Assembly (NCBI GenBank): GCA_964544265.1
Contig: CAZJBD010000012.1
Span: 1-28,411, forward strand
From: JALHVH01 sp964544265
GTDB taxonomy: Bacteria; Acidobacteriota; Aminicenantia; Aminicenantales; Saccharicenantaceae
DNA length: 28,411 nucleotides
Direction of reading: 5' to 3'
The translations under genes and the position numbers were made by a program. A model generated the notes under the pieces. That model was given only the letters and a program-made list of their open reading frames with translations. It searched no databases and was not told the origin of the DNA. Positions 9,091 through 17,174 of this stretch are shown here, one piece after another; within the stretch, counting starts at the first letter, position 1, and each line of letters opens with the position of its first letter.

Positions 9091-10989
9091 ATGATCGTTG
9101 TCGACAACCTGTCAAAGAGCTTCGGGAAGCAGTCTCTTTTCGACAACATCAGCTTCAAAATCAACCACCGGGAGCGGGTCGGAGTCGTCGCCCGGAACGG
9201 TCACGGTAAGACGACGCTCCTCCGGATGATCGCCGGCCTCGAGGAAGTCGATTCGGGGACGATCTCCATGCCTCGAAACTACCGGATCGGCTACGTGGAA
9301 CAGCACCTGGATTTCAAGACGGAAACCGTCCTCCAGGAAGCCGCCAGGGGATTGGCCGCGGACGCAAGCTCGGAACTGTGGCGAGTGGAGAAGGTTCTAG
9401 CTGGCCTAGGCTTTGACAAGAGTGACCGAGACAAGCACCCCTCGGAGCTTTCCGGCGGCTACCAGGTTCGCCTCAACTTGGCTAAGGTCCTCCTGGCGGA
9501 TTACCAGATGCTCCTCCTCGATGAGCCCAACAACTTCCTCGACATCACCTCGATTCGCTGGCTGGAGCGTTTTCTTCTAGCCTGGCCGGGAGAACTCATG
9601 CTCATAACCCACGACCGGAGCTTCATGGACAAAGTCGTGACCCACATCTTGGGGATTCACCGGCGGAAAGCGCGAAAGATCTCCGGAGATACCGGGAAAT
9701 ATTACGCCCAGATCGCCCAGGAAGAAGAAATCTACGAGAAAACCCGGGTCAACGACGAGCGCAAGCAAAAGGAAATGGATCTCTTCATCACCCGTTTCCG
9801 GGCCAAGGCGAGATTGGGCGGCCTTGTCCAGTCGAGGGTCAAGAGCCTGGAAAAAATGGAGAAAAGAGAAAAACTTCAGCCCATCCGGACCCTCGAATTC
9901 TCTTTCGCCGAAAAGCCTTTCCATCACAAGTACGCTTTAAGTATCGATGGCCTGTCGTTCGGCTTCAATCCCGGCAAACCCCTCATCAAGGATTTTGCGA
10001 TGACGATTGGAGCCCGGGACCGGGTCTTTGTCGTCGGCAAGAACGGCAAGGGAAAGACGACCCTGCTCAAGCTTCTGGCAGGGGCCCTCAATCCTTGGGA
10101 AGGGGAGGTTTCTTCGCCCCAGTCGGTGGCCGTAGGATACTTTGAACAAATGAACGTCTCGGGCCTCGTCGATTCGAACACGATCCTTGATGAGATTGCC
10201 TCCGCCAACGTCAACGAGGATCCTAGACTCCCCAGACTTATCGCCGGAGCCATGATGTTTGAGGGGGATGACGCCCTCAAGCCCATCCGCATCCTTTCGG
10301 GAGGTGAAAAGAGCCGGGTCATTTTGGGAAAGATCATCGCGACGCCGGTCAACCTGCTCCTTCTCGACGAGCCGACAAACCACCTCGACCTGGAGTCGAG
10401 CGATGCCCTCCTCGAAGCCCTGGATGACTTCGATGGGGCAGTAATCATGGTCACCCACAACGAAAGGTTTCTCCAGGCCCTGGCTGAAAGGCTGGTTGTC
10501 TTCCAGAACGGGAGCATTCTCGTCTATGAGGGAGATTATCAAAGGTTCCTGGATAAGATCGGTTGGAAGGACGAAGAAGAGCGCCCGCAAGGGAGGGCGT
10601 CCGTCGAAGGCTTAAGCAAGGAAGATGCGGTCTCCCGGGATAAGCTCAATCCCAAGGAGTTCCGCAAGCTCCGGTCCGAGCTCATCACAGAGAGGTCGCG
10701 GGTGCTGAAACCGCTCGAAAGGAAGATCGAGGAAAAAGAGAAGGCCATAGAGCGGCTCGACGCCGAGCTCCAGAAAATGAATGCCGCGGTCGTCGAGGCT
10801 TCACAATTGAAGGATGGTTTCCGGGTCGTGGAGCTTTCGAAGTCCATGCACCAGGCCAAGACGGATCTCGACCTTTTTCTCGAGGACCTCGAGACGCTGA
10901 CCGGGGAGTACGAGAAAAAAAAGGCGGAGTATGAGATCCGGCTCGCCGGGCTCGGAGGAGAATGGGAAGGCCCTTCGGGAGGCTCCTGA
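9091..10989 (+). CDS. ABC-F family ATPase (ribosome-associated type)
   Basis: The 632-residue protein has two ABC ATPase domains and no membrane segment, as in ABC-F proteins that act on the ribosome during translation. Domain one has Walker A at 34-41 (ARNGHGKT), signature LSGGYQ and Walker B LLLLDEPNNFLD. Domain two has GKNGKGKT at about 316-323, LSGGEKSR near 404, and DEPTNHLD. Between them lies the basic helical linker typical of the family (FRAKARLGGLVQSRVKSLEK). A C-terminal coiled coil of about 100 residues follows, rich in Glu, Lys and Arg. Two deviations sit in domain one: Ala34 replaces the first Gly of the P-loop, and NNFLD replaces TNHLD. No SD is obvious at the ATG. The subtype (Uup-like or other) cannot be settled. 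Confidence 0.92.
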   Translation: MIVVDNLSKSFGKQSLFDNISFKINHRERVGVVARNGHGKTTLLRMIAGLEEVDSGTISMPRNYRIGYVEQHLDFKTETVLQEAARGLAADASSELWRVEKVLAGLGFDKSDRDKHPSELSGGYQVRLNLAKVLLADYQMLLLDEPNNFLDITSIRWLERFLLAWPGELMLITHDRSFMDKVVTHILGIHRRKARKISGDTGKYYAQIAQEEEIYEKTRVNDERKQKEMDLFITRFRAKARLGGLVQSRVKSLEKMEKREKLQPIRTLEFSFAEKPFHHKYALSIDGLSFGFNPGKPLIKDFAMTIGARDRVFVVGKNGKGKTTLLKLLAGALNPWEGEVSSPQSVAVGYFEQMNVSGLVDSNTILDEIASANVNEDPRLPRLIAGAMMFEGDDALKPIRILSGGEKSRVILGKIIATPVNLLLLDEPTNHLDLESSDALLEALDDFDGAVIMVTHNERFLQALAERLVVFQNGSILVYEGDYQRFLDKIGWKDEEERPQGRASVEGLSKEDAVSRDKLNPKEFRKLRSELITERSRVLKPLERKIEEKEKAIERLDAELQKMNAAVVEASQLKDGFRVVELSKSMHQAKTDLDLFLEDLETLTGEYEKKKAEYEIRLAGLGGEWEGPSGGS

Positions 10990-10995
10990 GGAGCC
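10981..10995 (+). other. Hairpin spanning the ABC-F stop codon
   Basis: GGCTCC (10981-10986) and GGAGCC (10990-10995) form a perfect 6-bp stem with the TGA stop codon as its loop. No T-run follows closely, so terminator function is doubtful. It lies directly upstream of the pst promoter. Confidence 0.4.
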
Positions 10996-11003
10996 CGGAT
11001 CGT

Positions 11004-11032
11004 TTGACTTGAGTTTGTCCCTTTGGTATAAG
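11004..11032 (+). promoter_or_regulatory. Promoter of the pst operon
   Basis: TTGACT at 11004-11009 and TATAAG at 11027-11032 are separated by 17 bases, with an upstream TGG giving an extended -10. The predicted start is near 11039, eleven bases before the pstS ATG. I see no clear repeated Pho-box pattern, so phosphate control by PhoB is not shown by the sequence. Confidence 0.7.
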
Positions 11033-11049
11033 CGGAAGGGTAATGGTTC

Positions 11050-11853
11050 ATGTCTGAGAGACGGCTGGCCTGGCTTCTCATAACCGGGTCTCTCATCTTT
11101 TCCCTCATTTCCTGCTCGAGGGGGTCGGTTCGTAACGAGATCATCGTCGCCGGCTCTACGAGCGTCCAGCCTTTCGCGGACAGATGGGCCGAGGCCTTCA
11201 TCAAGAAGCGGCCGGGATCCTTTGTCAACGTCCAGGGCGGCGGATCGAGCGCCGGCATTCAAGCCGCCAAGTCCGGGGCCGCCGATATCGGGACCTCTTC
11301 CAGGGAATTGAAAGCCGACGAAAAGGATCTTAAGGAGATCGTCGTGGCCAGGGACGGACTGGCGATTATTGTCCACCCGACCAATCCTCTCCGCGGCCTC
11401 CGCCTGACAGAGGTTAGACAAATTTTCTCCGGCGAGATTCCAAGCTGGAAATACCTGGGAGGACCGGACAAAGCGATCACGGTCGTGACCCGGGAGGAGG
11501 GATCGGGAACTCGGGGCGCATTCCAGGAGCTGGTTATGGCAAAGTCGCGGATTTCCAAGCGAGCGATCGTCGAGGACTCGAACGGAACGGTCCGGGAGAT
11601 TGTGGCCGCGGATCCAAATGCCGTCGGCTACATATCGCTCGGCCTGGTGGACGATAGGGTCCGGGCGCTCGAATTGGACGGGGTCAGAGCCTGCGAGGAA
11701 TCGATTTTGGGGGGACGATACGGGCTTGTCCGGCCTTTCCTTTTCGTCACCAACGGTGAACCCACAGGCATGGCCAGAGATTTCGTGGATTTCGTGCTAT
11801 CGCCGGAGGGGCAGGATATGATCCGGGAAGAGGGGCTTCTCTCCGCCCGCTGA
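11050..11853 (+). CDS. pstS: Phosphate-binding lipoprotein PstS
   Basis: The 267-residue protein has a lipoprotein signal ending in LISC with the lipidated cysteine at residue 22. The mature part opens with IIVAGSTSVQPFADRWAEAF and then QGGGSSAGIQAAKSGAADIG. These are the phosphate-binding-protein signatures of the PstS-like family, as is TREEGSGTRGAF further on. It should capture phosphate outside the inner membrane and deliver it to PstC-PstA. It is first in the operon, with a promoter just upstream and GGAAGGG as a modest ribosome site. At 267 residues it is shorter than E. coli PstS and close to the compact forms of many other phyla. pstC starts 44 bases downstream. Confidence 0.95.
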   Translation: MSERRLAWLLITGSLIFSLISCSRGSVRNEIIVAGSTSVQPFADRWAEAFIKKRPGSFVNVQGGGSSAGIQAAKSGAADIGTSSRELKADEKDLKEIVVARDGLAIIVHPTNPLRGLRLTEVRQIFSGEIPSWKYLGGPDKAITVVTREEGSGTRGAFQELVMAKSRISKRAIVEDSNGTVREIVAADPNAVGYISLGLVDDRVRALELDGVRACEESILGGRYGLVRPFLFVTNGEPTGMARDFVDFVLSPEGQDMIREEGLLSAR

Positions 11854-11897
11854 CCATCCTTCGAGGCCATGAGAAGGGGTTTGGGAATAAAAAATCG

Positions 11898-12755
11898 ATG
11901 AACAAGCTGAAGAGAGAGGAGAGGCTGGTTCGGCTGGCTTTGCTGACCGTCTCTTTCTCAGCCGTCTCGATCCTCACGGTCATTACAGCCTTCATCTTCA
12001 CGGAAGGCGTCCCCATCATTTTAAAATACGGCTTCAAAAGCTTCCTGGCCGGGATGAACTGGTATCCCTCTGAAAAGAGCTTCGGGCTTCTGCCCATGAT
12101 CGCCGGCTCTCTCATGGTCACGATCGGGGCCCTCATCATCGGCGTCCCCCTCGGGTTGTCTTGCGCGGTCTTTTTGACGGAGTTCTCGTCAAAAGGGCTG
12201 CGGCGGGCGATTAAGCCCGCGATCGAGCTTTTAGCGGGAATCCCTTCAGTCGTCTACGGCTTCATGGGTGTCATCCTCCTCGTCCCCTTCATCCGACGAA
12301 CCTTCGGAGGGCCGGGATTTTCGGTCCTCGCGAGTTCGATCATTCTGGGCATCATGATCCTGCCCACAATCATCAGCATCTCCATAGATTCCCTCCTTGC
12401 CGTCCCCTCCGCCTACAGGGAGGGCTCCATCGCCCTGGGGGCCACCCGCTGGCAGACGACGAAGATGGTCCTCTTCCCGGCGGCCCGATCGGGCATCGTT
12501 GCCAGCATCATCCTGGGCATGGGACGGGCGATCGGCGAGACTATGGCCGTAATCATGGTGGCGGGGAATGCAGTGGCCGTGCCCGCATCCCTGCTCTCGC
12601 CGGTGAGGACGCTAACCTCCAATATTGCCCTTGAGATGGGTTATGCGAGCGGAGAACACCGACAGGCCCTGTTTGCCACGGGTGTCATTCTCTTTATCAT
12701 CATCATGATCCTAAACACGATCGCCAACATGACATCGTCGAGGAAGAAGGTCTGA
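11898..12755 (+). CDS. pstC: Phosphate ABC transporter permease PstC
   Basis: This 285-residue inner-membrane permease has about six membrane segments. Its ABC importer loop contains the EAA-like sequence EGSIALGATRWQTTKMVLFPAA, through which it would contact PstB. GIPSVVYGFMGV and GRAIGETMAVIMVAGN are typical of PstC. It forms the channel with PstA. It sits 44 bases after pstS and only three bases before the pstA ATG, so translation with pstA is probably coupled. Order in the operon and the EGV-P motif near residue 37 (FTEGVPIILKYG) favour PstC over PstA. Confidence 0.95.
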   Translation: MNKLKREERLVRLALLTVSFSAVSILTVITAFIFTEGVPIILKYGFKSFLAGMNWYPSEKSFGLLPMIAGSLMVTIGALIIGVPLGLSCAVFLTEFSSKGLRRAIKPAIELLAGIPSVVYGFMGVILLVPFIRRTFGGPGFSVLASSIILGIMILPTIISISIDSLLAVPSAYREGSIALGATRWQTTKMVLFPAARSGIVASIILGMGRAIGETMAVIMVAGNAVAVPASLLSPVRTLTSNIALEMGYASGEHRQALFATGVILFIIIMILNTIANMTSSRKKV

Positions 12756-12758
12756 GCC

Positions 12759-13595
12759 ATGCGCTTGAACCCGAAAGTCGAGCAAGGCCTTGTCAAGGCG
12801 GGGCTCCAGGTCATGACGGCGGCCACAGTCTTTATCCTCCTGTCCATCATCGTCTTCATCCTCAGGAAAGGGCTTCCTGTCCTCGATTTTTCTTTTTTGA
12901 CCAAGAATCCCGTGGACATGGGCAGGGGAGGGGGCATCTTTTCGACAATCATCGGGACGCTCGTTCTGACTCTTGTCGCGGTCCTCATCGCAGCCCCCTT
13001 CGGCGTGGGCACGGCCATTTTCCTTACGGAATATACCTGGGAAAACAGGGTCACTCGGATCATCCGCTTCGGGGCGGATTGCCTGGCCGGGATCCCGTCC
13101 ATCATTTTCGGCCTTTTCGGCTTCATCCTTTTCGTAACCAAGCTCGGCTTTGGCTGGTCCGTCCTGAGCGGCGGCCTGACCCTGGCTTTCATGATTCTCC
13201 CGACGATCATCCGGACGAGCGAGGAGGCCATCAAGAGCGTGCCGGCAGCCTACCGCCAGGTGAGCTTCTCCCTCGGCAGCACCCGATGGCAGATGGTCAC
13301 CCGGGTCGTTCTTCCGGCGGCCCTGCCGGGTATCGTCACCGGGATTATCCTGAGTATCGGCCGGAGCATCGGCGAGACAGCCGCAGTTATTTTCACGGCC
13401 GGAAGCGCTCTTCACCTTCCCACGTCGATCTTCTCGTCTTCCAGGACCATGGCCGTTCATTTTTATATTCTGGCCAGGGAAGGAATCTCCATGTCCAACG
13501 CCTATGGAACGGCCGCGATCTTGGTTATCTCTGTCCTGATCATCAATCTTTTGACCTATTACCTCATGGAAAGGTTCATCAGAAAATACTCATGA
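12759..13595 (+). CDS. pstA: Phosphate ABC transporter permease PstA
   Basis: The 278-residue permease has six predicted membrane segments. It carries the PstA signatures GIPSIIFGLFGF, AYRQVSFSLGSTRWQMVTRVV (the loop that docks the ATPase) and GRSIGETAAVIFTAGSA. It pairs with PstC to form the phosphate pathway. Its stop codon overlaps the ATG of pstB1 as ATGA, so the two genes are translationally coupled. Nothing in the protein looks degenerate, which matters because the two ATPases that dock on it are unequal. Confidence 0.95.
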   Translation: MRLNPKVEQGLVKAGLQVMTAATVFILLSIIVFILRKGLPVLDFSFLTKNPVDMGRGGGIFSTIIGTLVLTLVAVLIAAPFGVGTAIFLTEYTWENRVTRIIRFGADCLAGIPSIIFGLFGFILFVTKLGFGWSVLSGGLTLAFMILPTIIRTSEEAIKSVPAAYRQVSFSLGSTRWQMVTRVVLPAALPGIVTGIILSIGRSIGETAAVIFTAGSALHLPTSIFSSSRTMAVHFYILAREGISMSNAYGTAAILVISVLIINLLTYYLMERFIRKYS

Positions 13596-14347
13596 CCACA
13601 GCGATCGCGGTTAGGGAGTTCAGCCACTTCTTCGGAAGCCTGCAGACCCTGAGGAGAATCGACCTCGATGTCCTGAGCAATGAGATTCTGGGAGTCATCG
13701 GCCCGGCCCGCAGCGGGAAATCGACCTTCCTGGGCGCCCTCAACCGGATGAACGACCTTATCCGCGGGTCGCGAACGGAGGGTACGATCGAGATCAAAGG
13801 AAAAAACATCTATGATCCGGACATTAACGTGGCCGAGCTCCGGCGAAGGCTGGGAATGGTTTTTGCGACGCCCGTGCCCCTGCCTCGCTCGATATTTGAG
13901 AACGTCGCCTTCGGAACGCGGCTCTCCGGAAAAAAGAACGGGGCCCGCTTGGTTGAGCTCGTCCAGGAGTGCCTGGTAAGAACGTCTCTCTGGGAGGAAG
14001 TCAAGGACCGGCTGGACACTTCCGCCCTCAAACTCTCGGGGGGCCAGCAGCAGCGGCTCTGCATCGCCAGGGTCCTGGCCCTCAGGCCCGATTTCATTCT
14101 CCTTGATGAGCCTTGCTCGGGGCTTGATCCCATTTCGACGGCGAAAATCGAGGACTCCCTGCGTCTCCTGAAACGGGATTACACAATCATCCTGGTCACG
14201 AACAATACGAAGCAGGCTGCGCGGGTCGCCGACCGGACCGCATTTTTCCTCAACGGGGAACTCATCGAGGTCGGGCCGACGGATAAGATTTTTACCGCTC
14301 CCAACGACCAGAGGACGGATGATTATGTCCGCGGGAGGTTCGGATAG
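13592..14347 (+). CDS. pstB: PstB-type ATPase with degenerate Q- and H-loops (PstB1)
   Basis: The 251-residue product is clearly of the PstB family (FLGALNRMNDLI, LSGGQQQRLCIARVLA, DEPCSGLDP, DDYVRGRFG). Walker A is GPARSGKST, Walker B keeps its Glu (LLDEP), and the signature LSGGQ at 148-152 is intact. Two catalytic-site residues are changed: the Q-loop Gln is Ala92 (MVFATPVPLP, versus MVFQ in PstB2) and the H-loop His is Asn204 (LVTNNTKQ, versus VTHNMQQ). ATP may therefore bind but be hydrolysed poorly at this subunit's own site. The true start is the ATG at 13592, overlapping the pstA stop; the same frame runs open upstream inside pstA but is not coding there. pstB2 begins seven bases after this gene. 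I infer that it works as one half of a heterodimer. Confidence 0.92.
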   Translation: MTTAIAVREFSHFFGSLQTLRRIDLDVLSNEILGVIGPARSGKSTFLGALNRMNDLIRGSRTEGTIEIKGKNIYDPDINVAELRRRLGMVFATPVPLPRSIFENVAFGTRLSGKKNGARLVELVQECLVRTSLWEEVKDRLDTSALKLSGGQQQRLCIARVLALRPDFILLDEPCSGLDPISTAKIEDSLRLLKRDYTIILVTNNTKQAARVADRTAFFLNGELIEVGPTDKIFTAPNDQRTDDYVRGRFG

Positions 14348-14354
14348 GACGGCC

Positions 14355-15107
14355 ATGACCATCATCGAGGTTCGTGACCTCTCTCTCTTCTACGGGGAAT
14401 TTCAGGCCCTTAAAAATATCAGTCTGAATATCGAAGCGAGACGGACGACTGCCCTCATCGGACCCTCCGGCTGCGGGAAGTCGACATTCCTCAGAACGCT
14501 CAACCGAATGAACGACCTCATCGACGGCGTCAGGACCTCGGGCAAGGTCATCATCGATGGAGAGGATATCTACCGGCCCGAAATGGACCTCCTGGCCCTG
14601 CGCAAAAAGGTCGGCATGGTCTTCCAGCGTGCTAATCCATTCCCGTTGAGCATCTATGACAACGTGACTTATGGGTTCAAGGTGCACGGGATAAGAGACA
14701 AATCGGTCGTCCAGGCCGGGCTGGAGCGCAGCCTCGAATCGGTCCATCTCTGGAAGGAGCTTAAAGACAAACTGTGGACCAATGCCCTGGCGCTCTCCGG
14801 GGAGCAGCAACAGAGGCTCTGCATCGCCCGGGTCGTGGCCGTGGAACCGGAGATCCTTCTCATGGATGAGCCTTGTTCGGCCCTCGACCCGATTGCGACA
14901 TCGAGGATCGAAGAGCTGATGTACGAGCTCGAGAAAAAATATACAATCGTCATCGTTACGCATAACATGCAACAAGCGGCCCGGGTTTCGGGCTTTACGG
15001 GCTACTTCCTGTTGGGAGAGCTCGTGGAATTCGACAGAACGGACCGGATCTTCACCAACCCGTCGGACCCGCGGACGGAGGATTACATCACGGGACGGTT
15101 TGGCTGA
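14355..15107 (+). CDS. pstB: PstB-type ATPase with altered signature motif (PstB2)
   Basis: This 250-residue PstB has a canonical Walker A (GPSGCGKST), Q-loop (VFQRANPFP), Walker B (LLMDEPCSALDP) and H-loop (VTHNMQQ). The signature motif reads LSGEQ at residues 147-151, with Glu150 in place of the second Gly; the codon is a clear gag. In ABC proteins the signature completes the ATP site of the partner subunit. This change therefore affects the site formed with PstB1, while PstB2's own ATP is faced by PstB1's intact LSGGQ. The start at 14355 matches the usual family N-terminus; an in-frame ATG at 14319 overlapping pstB1 is possible. The next gene begins 14 bases after the stop, with AAAAGGAG between them. 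Confidence 0.93.
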   Translation: MTIIEVRDLSLFYGEFQALKNISLNIEARRTTALIGPSGCGKSTFLRTLNRMNDLIDGVRTSGKVIIDGEDIYRPEMDLLALRKKVGMVFQRANPFPLSIYDNVTYGFKVHGIRDKSVVQAGLERSLESVHLWKELKDKLWTNALALSGEQQQRLCIARVVAVEPEILLMDEPCSALDPIATSRIEELMYELEKKYTIVIVTHNMQQAARVSGFTGYFLLGELVEFDRTDRIFTNPSDPRTEDYITGRFG

Positions 15108-15120
15108 AAAGGAGTGAGCT

Positions 15121-15936
15121 ATGGAAGATACAAAAAAGGTTATGATCATCGGCATCGGTATGATCGTGCTGCTGGCGGTCGCAGCGGGGATCTATTACCT
15201 AGTCAGTCACAAGGCAGAGAAGCCTGCGGAAAAGGCGTCGCTCCAGGCTCTTCCCCCCGCGGCGGCCGAGGGCCCACCCCCTGCCGCATCCCTGGAAGCG
15301 CTGAACCTGCCCTCATTGACGCTCGATAATAGCGATAAAATCCTCCGCAGTCTTGCCCAGGACATTTCGTCCCATCCCGGGCTTTCCGCCTGGATGAAGA
15401 CGCGGGAAATCATCCGGAAATTTGTCGCGGCCGTGGACAATATCGCCAACGGAATGAATCCAAAATCCCAGGTCGACTTCTTTGCTCCTAAAGGGGAGTT
15501 CAAGACGGTCAGGAGGGCCGGGGGATTGACCGTCATTCAGGCGAGCTATGACCGCTATAATCCGGTAGCCGACGTCATCATTTCCCTGGAAGCAAAAGCC
15601 TCCGCCCGCTTGTACAACGCGCTGAAACCGGTCCTTCAGCAGGCTTACAAGGAGCTCGGTTATCCTAACGCGGACTTCCAGGACACCTTAACCCAAGCGA
15701 TTGCCGAACTTTTGAACACGCCGGTCGTTGAAGGGCGAGTCCTGCTCGAAAAAAAGGTCGCCAGCTATGCCTATATCGATGAGACCCTTGAAAGATTAAG
15801 CCAAGCCCAAAAACAATTCCTCCGGATGGGTCCGGATAACGTCCAGATCATCCAGACGAAATTGAGGGAATTGGCCCTGGCTTGCGGCATCCCGGAGTAC
15901 CGGCTGCCGAAGACGCGGTTCTATTCCCCCGAATGA
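15121..15936 (+). CDS. DUF3014 membrane-anchored protein
   Basis: The 271-residue protein has one N-terminal membrane anchor (about residues 8-28) and a Pro/Ala-rich linker. The domain that follows matches DUF3014 as I know it: LPSLTLDNSDKILRSLA, then LSAWMKTREIIRKFVAAVDNIANG, then a helical C-terminal part. The domain should lie in the periplasm. No biochemical role is established to my knowledge. It starts 14 bases after pstB2 with a strong AAAAGGAG, so it is very probably the last gene of the pst transcript, in the place where phoU often stands. It has no PhoU-like sequence. Whether it has a role in phosphate transport is unknown. Confidence 0.85.
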   Translation: MEDTKKVMIIGIGMIVLLAVAAGIYYLVSHKAEKPAEKASLQALPPAAAEGPPPAASLEALNLPSLTLDNSDKILRSLAQDISSHPGLSAWMKTREIIRKFVAAVDNIANGMNPKSQVDFFAPKGEFKTVRRAGGLTVIQASYDRYNPVADVIISLEAKASARLYNALKPVLQQAYKELGYPNADFQDTLTQAIAELLNTPVVEGRVLLEKKVASYAYIDETLERLSQAQKQFLRMGPDNVQIIQTKLRELALACGIPEYRLPKTRFYSPE

Positions 15937-15960
15937 TTCCACACGATTAAAGACGTCTTA

Positions 15961-16956
15961 TTATTTCCAACGGAAAGGGTTCTTTTTTTTAAAATCCGGA
16001 ACGCGGAGGTCGCCAGGCCCGAAGGGCTCCGGTTGGATGAACAGCTTCTCGAAGCCGAGCTCAAGCGCCAAATTTGTCACCTTGCGATATTCTTCTCCGG
16101 TCAGGGGGCGCTTGATCTCCTCAGGCGCCTTGTAGCAGGGATGGTATTGACTCATAAGGCTGAGGCCGATGAAGGGTGAGATGTTGCTTTTGATCCAGCG
16201 GAGGATGGAAAGCGAATCCTCGATAAATCCCGGCATGACCAGATGACGGATGATGAGCCCTTTTCGGGCGGTCCCTTGATCGTCGAGCTCCAAAACCGGC
16301 TGCTGGACGGACATCTCCCGGACTGAAGGTCCGGCATTCACAAAATAGTCCGCCGCAGCCGAATATCTTTTCGAAATGGCCGGGGAGAAATATTTGATGT
16401 CCGGGAGATAGACATCGATGATCCCGTCCAGGCGACCGATGACGTCTGAGCGGTCATAGCCGTTTGAGTTGTAGACGAGGGGAATGGAGAGTCCCCCTTC
16501 ATAAGCGATCCGGAGGGCTCTCAGGATGGGCAGAACGACATGGGTGGGCGAAACGAAATTGATGTTCAAGGCCCCCTGGGCCTGGAGATCGAGCATCATT
16601 TGGGCCAGCTCCAGGTCGCTGGCCGGGTTCCCCTCGTTCTGCCAGCTTAGCTGGTAGTTCTGGCAGAAGAGGCACTTCAGGTTGCAACCGGAGAAGAAGA
16701 TCGTCCCCGATCCCCTTGAGGGCCGCCCGACCGCGCCGCCGGCCCACGAGTCGTTCACCCGGCCGCTCAGGACCGGTTCCTCACCGAAGTGAAGGAGGGC
16801 ATGGGACACTCGTGCCTGCACGCCGGTCTGACAAACTCCCGTCGCTTTTTTCCTCCTGTCCACCCGGCACTTCCGTGGGCAGAGCGTGCAGCCGGATTCA
16901 AGCCCTGACAACGCCCCCAGAGCCCGGTCGATCCGTCGAAGCTTATCTTCTTTCAT
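15961..16956 (-). CDS. Radical SAM protein, PFL-activase-like (COG1313 type)
   Basis: The 331-residue protein has the radical SAM cluster motif at Cys91, Cys95 and Cys98 (SGCNLKCLFCQNYQ). An N-terminal cysteine group at 23, 26, 30 and 42 (CTLCPRKC...GVC) could hold a second iron-sulfur cluster. These features and GTIFFSGCN place it with the putative pyruvate formate-lyase activating enzymes of the COG1313 type, whose substrates are mostly unknown. No glycyl-radical enzyme gene is in the window, so a true PFL-activase role is not supported. I chose the ATG at 16956 because AAAGG stands five bases upstream; a TTG at 16983 would add nine residues. The gene converges on the DUF3014 gene with a 24-base gap. 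Confidence 0.9.
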   Translation of the reverse strand: MKEDKLRRIDRALGALSGLESGCTLCPRKCRVDRRKKATGVCQTGVQARVSHALLHFGEEPVLSGRVNDSWAGGAVGRPSRGSGTIFFSGCNLKCLFCQNYQLSWQNEGNPASDLELAQMMLDLQAQGALNINFVSPTHVVLPILRALRIAYEGGLSIPLVYNSNGYDRSDVIGRLDGIIDVYLPDIKYFSPAISKRYSAAADYFVNAGPSVREMSVQQPVLELDDQGTARKGLIIRHLVMPGFIEDSLSILRWIKSNISPFIGLSLMSQYHPCYKAPEEIKRPLTGEEYRKVTNLALELGFEKLFIQPEPFGPGDLRVPDFKKKNPFRWK

Positions 16957-17174
16957 AAGTGCCTTTGCAGAATATTCTAGCAAATATTATCGGTTTGAGT
17001 CATGGACGAGATGGCGGCCTCTGATCCCCCTTCCAACAGTCGCTTCGTTCCCTGCCTCCCTTTATCTGGCGGGGCAGGGACCCGCGCCCTGCGACCCAAG
17101 GGGGATACCCCCTCATCAAATTGATTTGCAATATGAGCGGCCAGAAGCTATATTACGGACTTCAAGGAAACGGC

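Noticed and set aside
13079..13591. Upstream extension of the pstB1 frame
   Set aside because: It overlaps pstA in another frame and reads as Arg/Pro/His-rich sequence with no domain. PstB similarity begins at the ATG at 13592.
17030..17120. Structured element or small gene before dedA
   Set aside because: A G5-ATA-C5 inverted repeat at 17100-17112 is too small, and no conserved frame or promoter is apparent.
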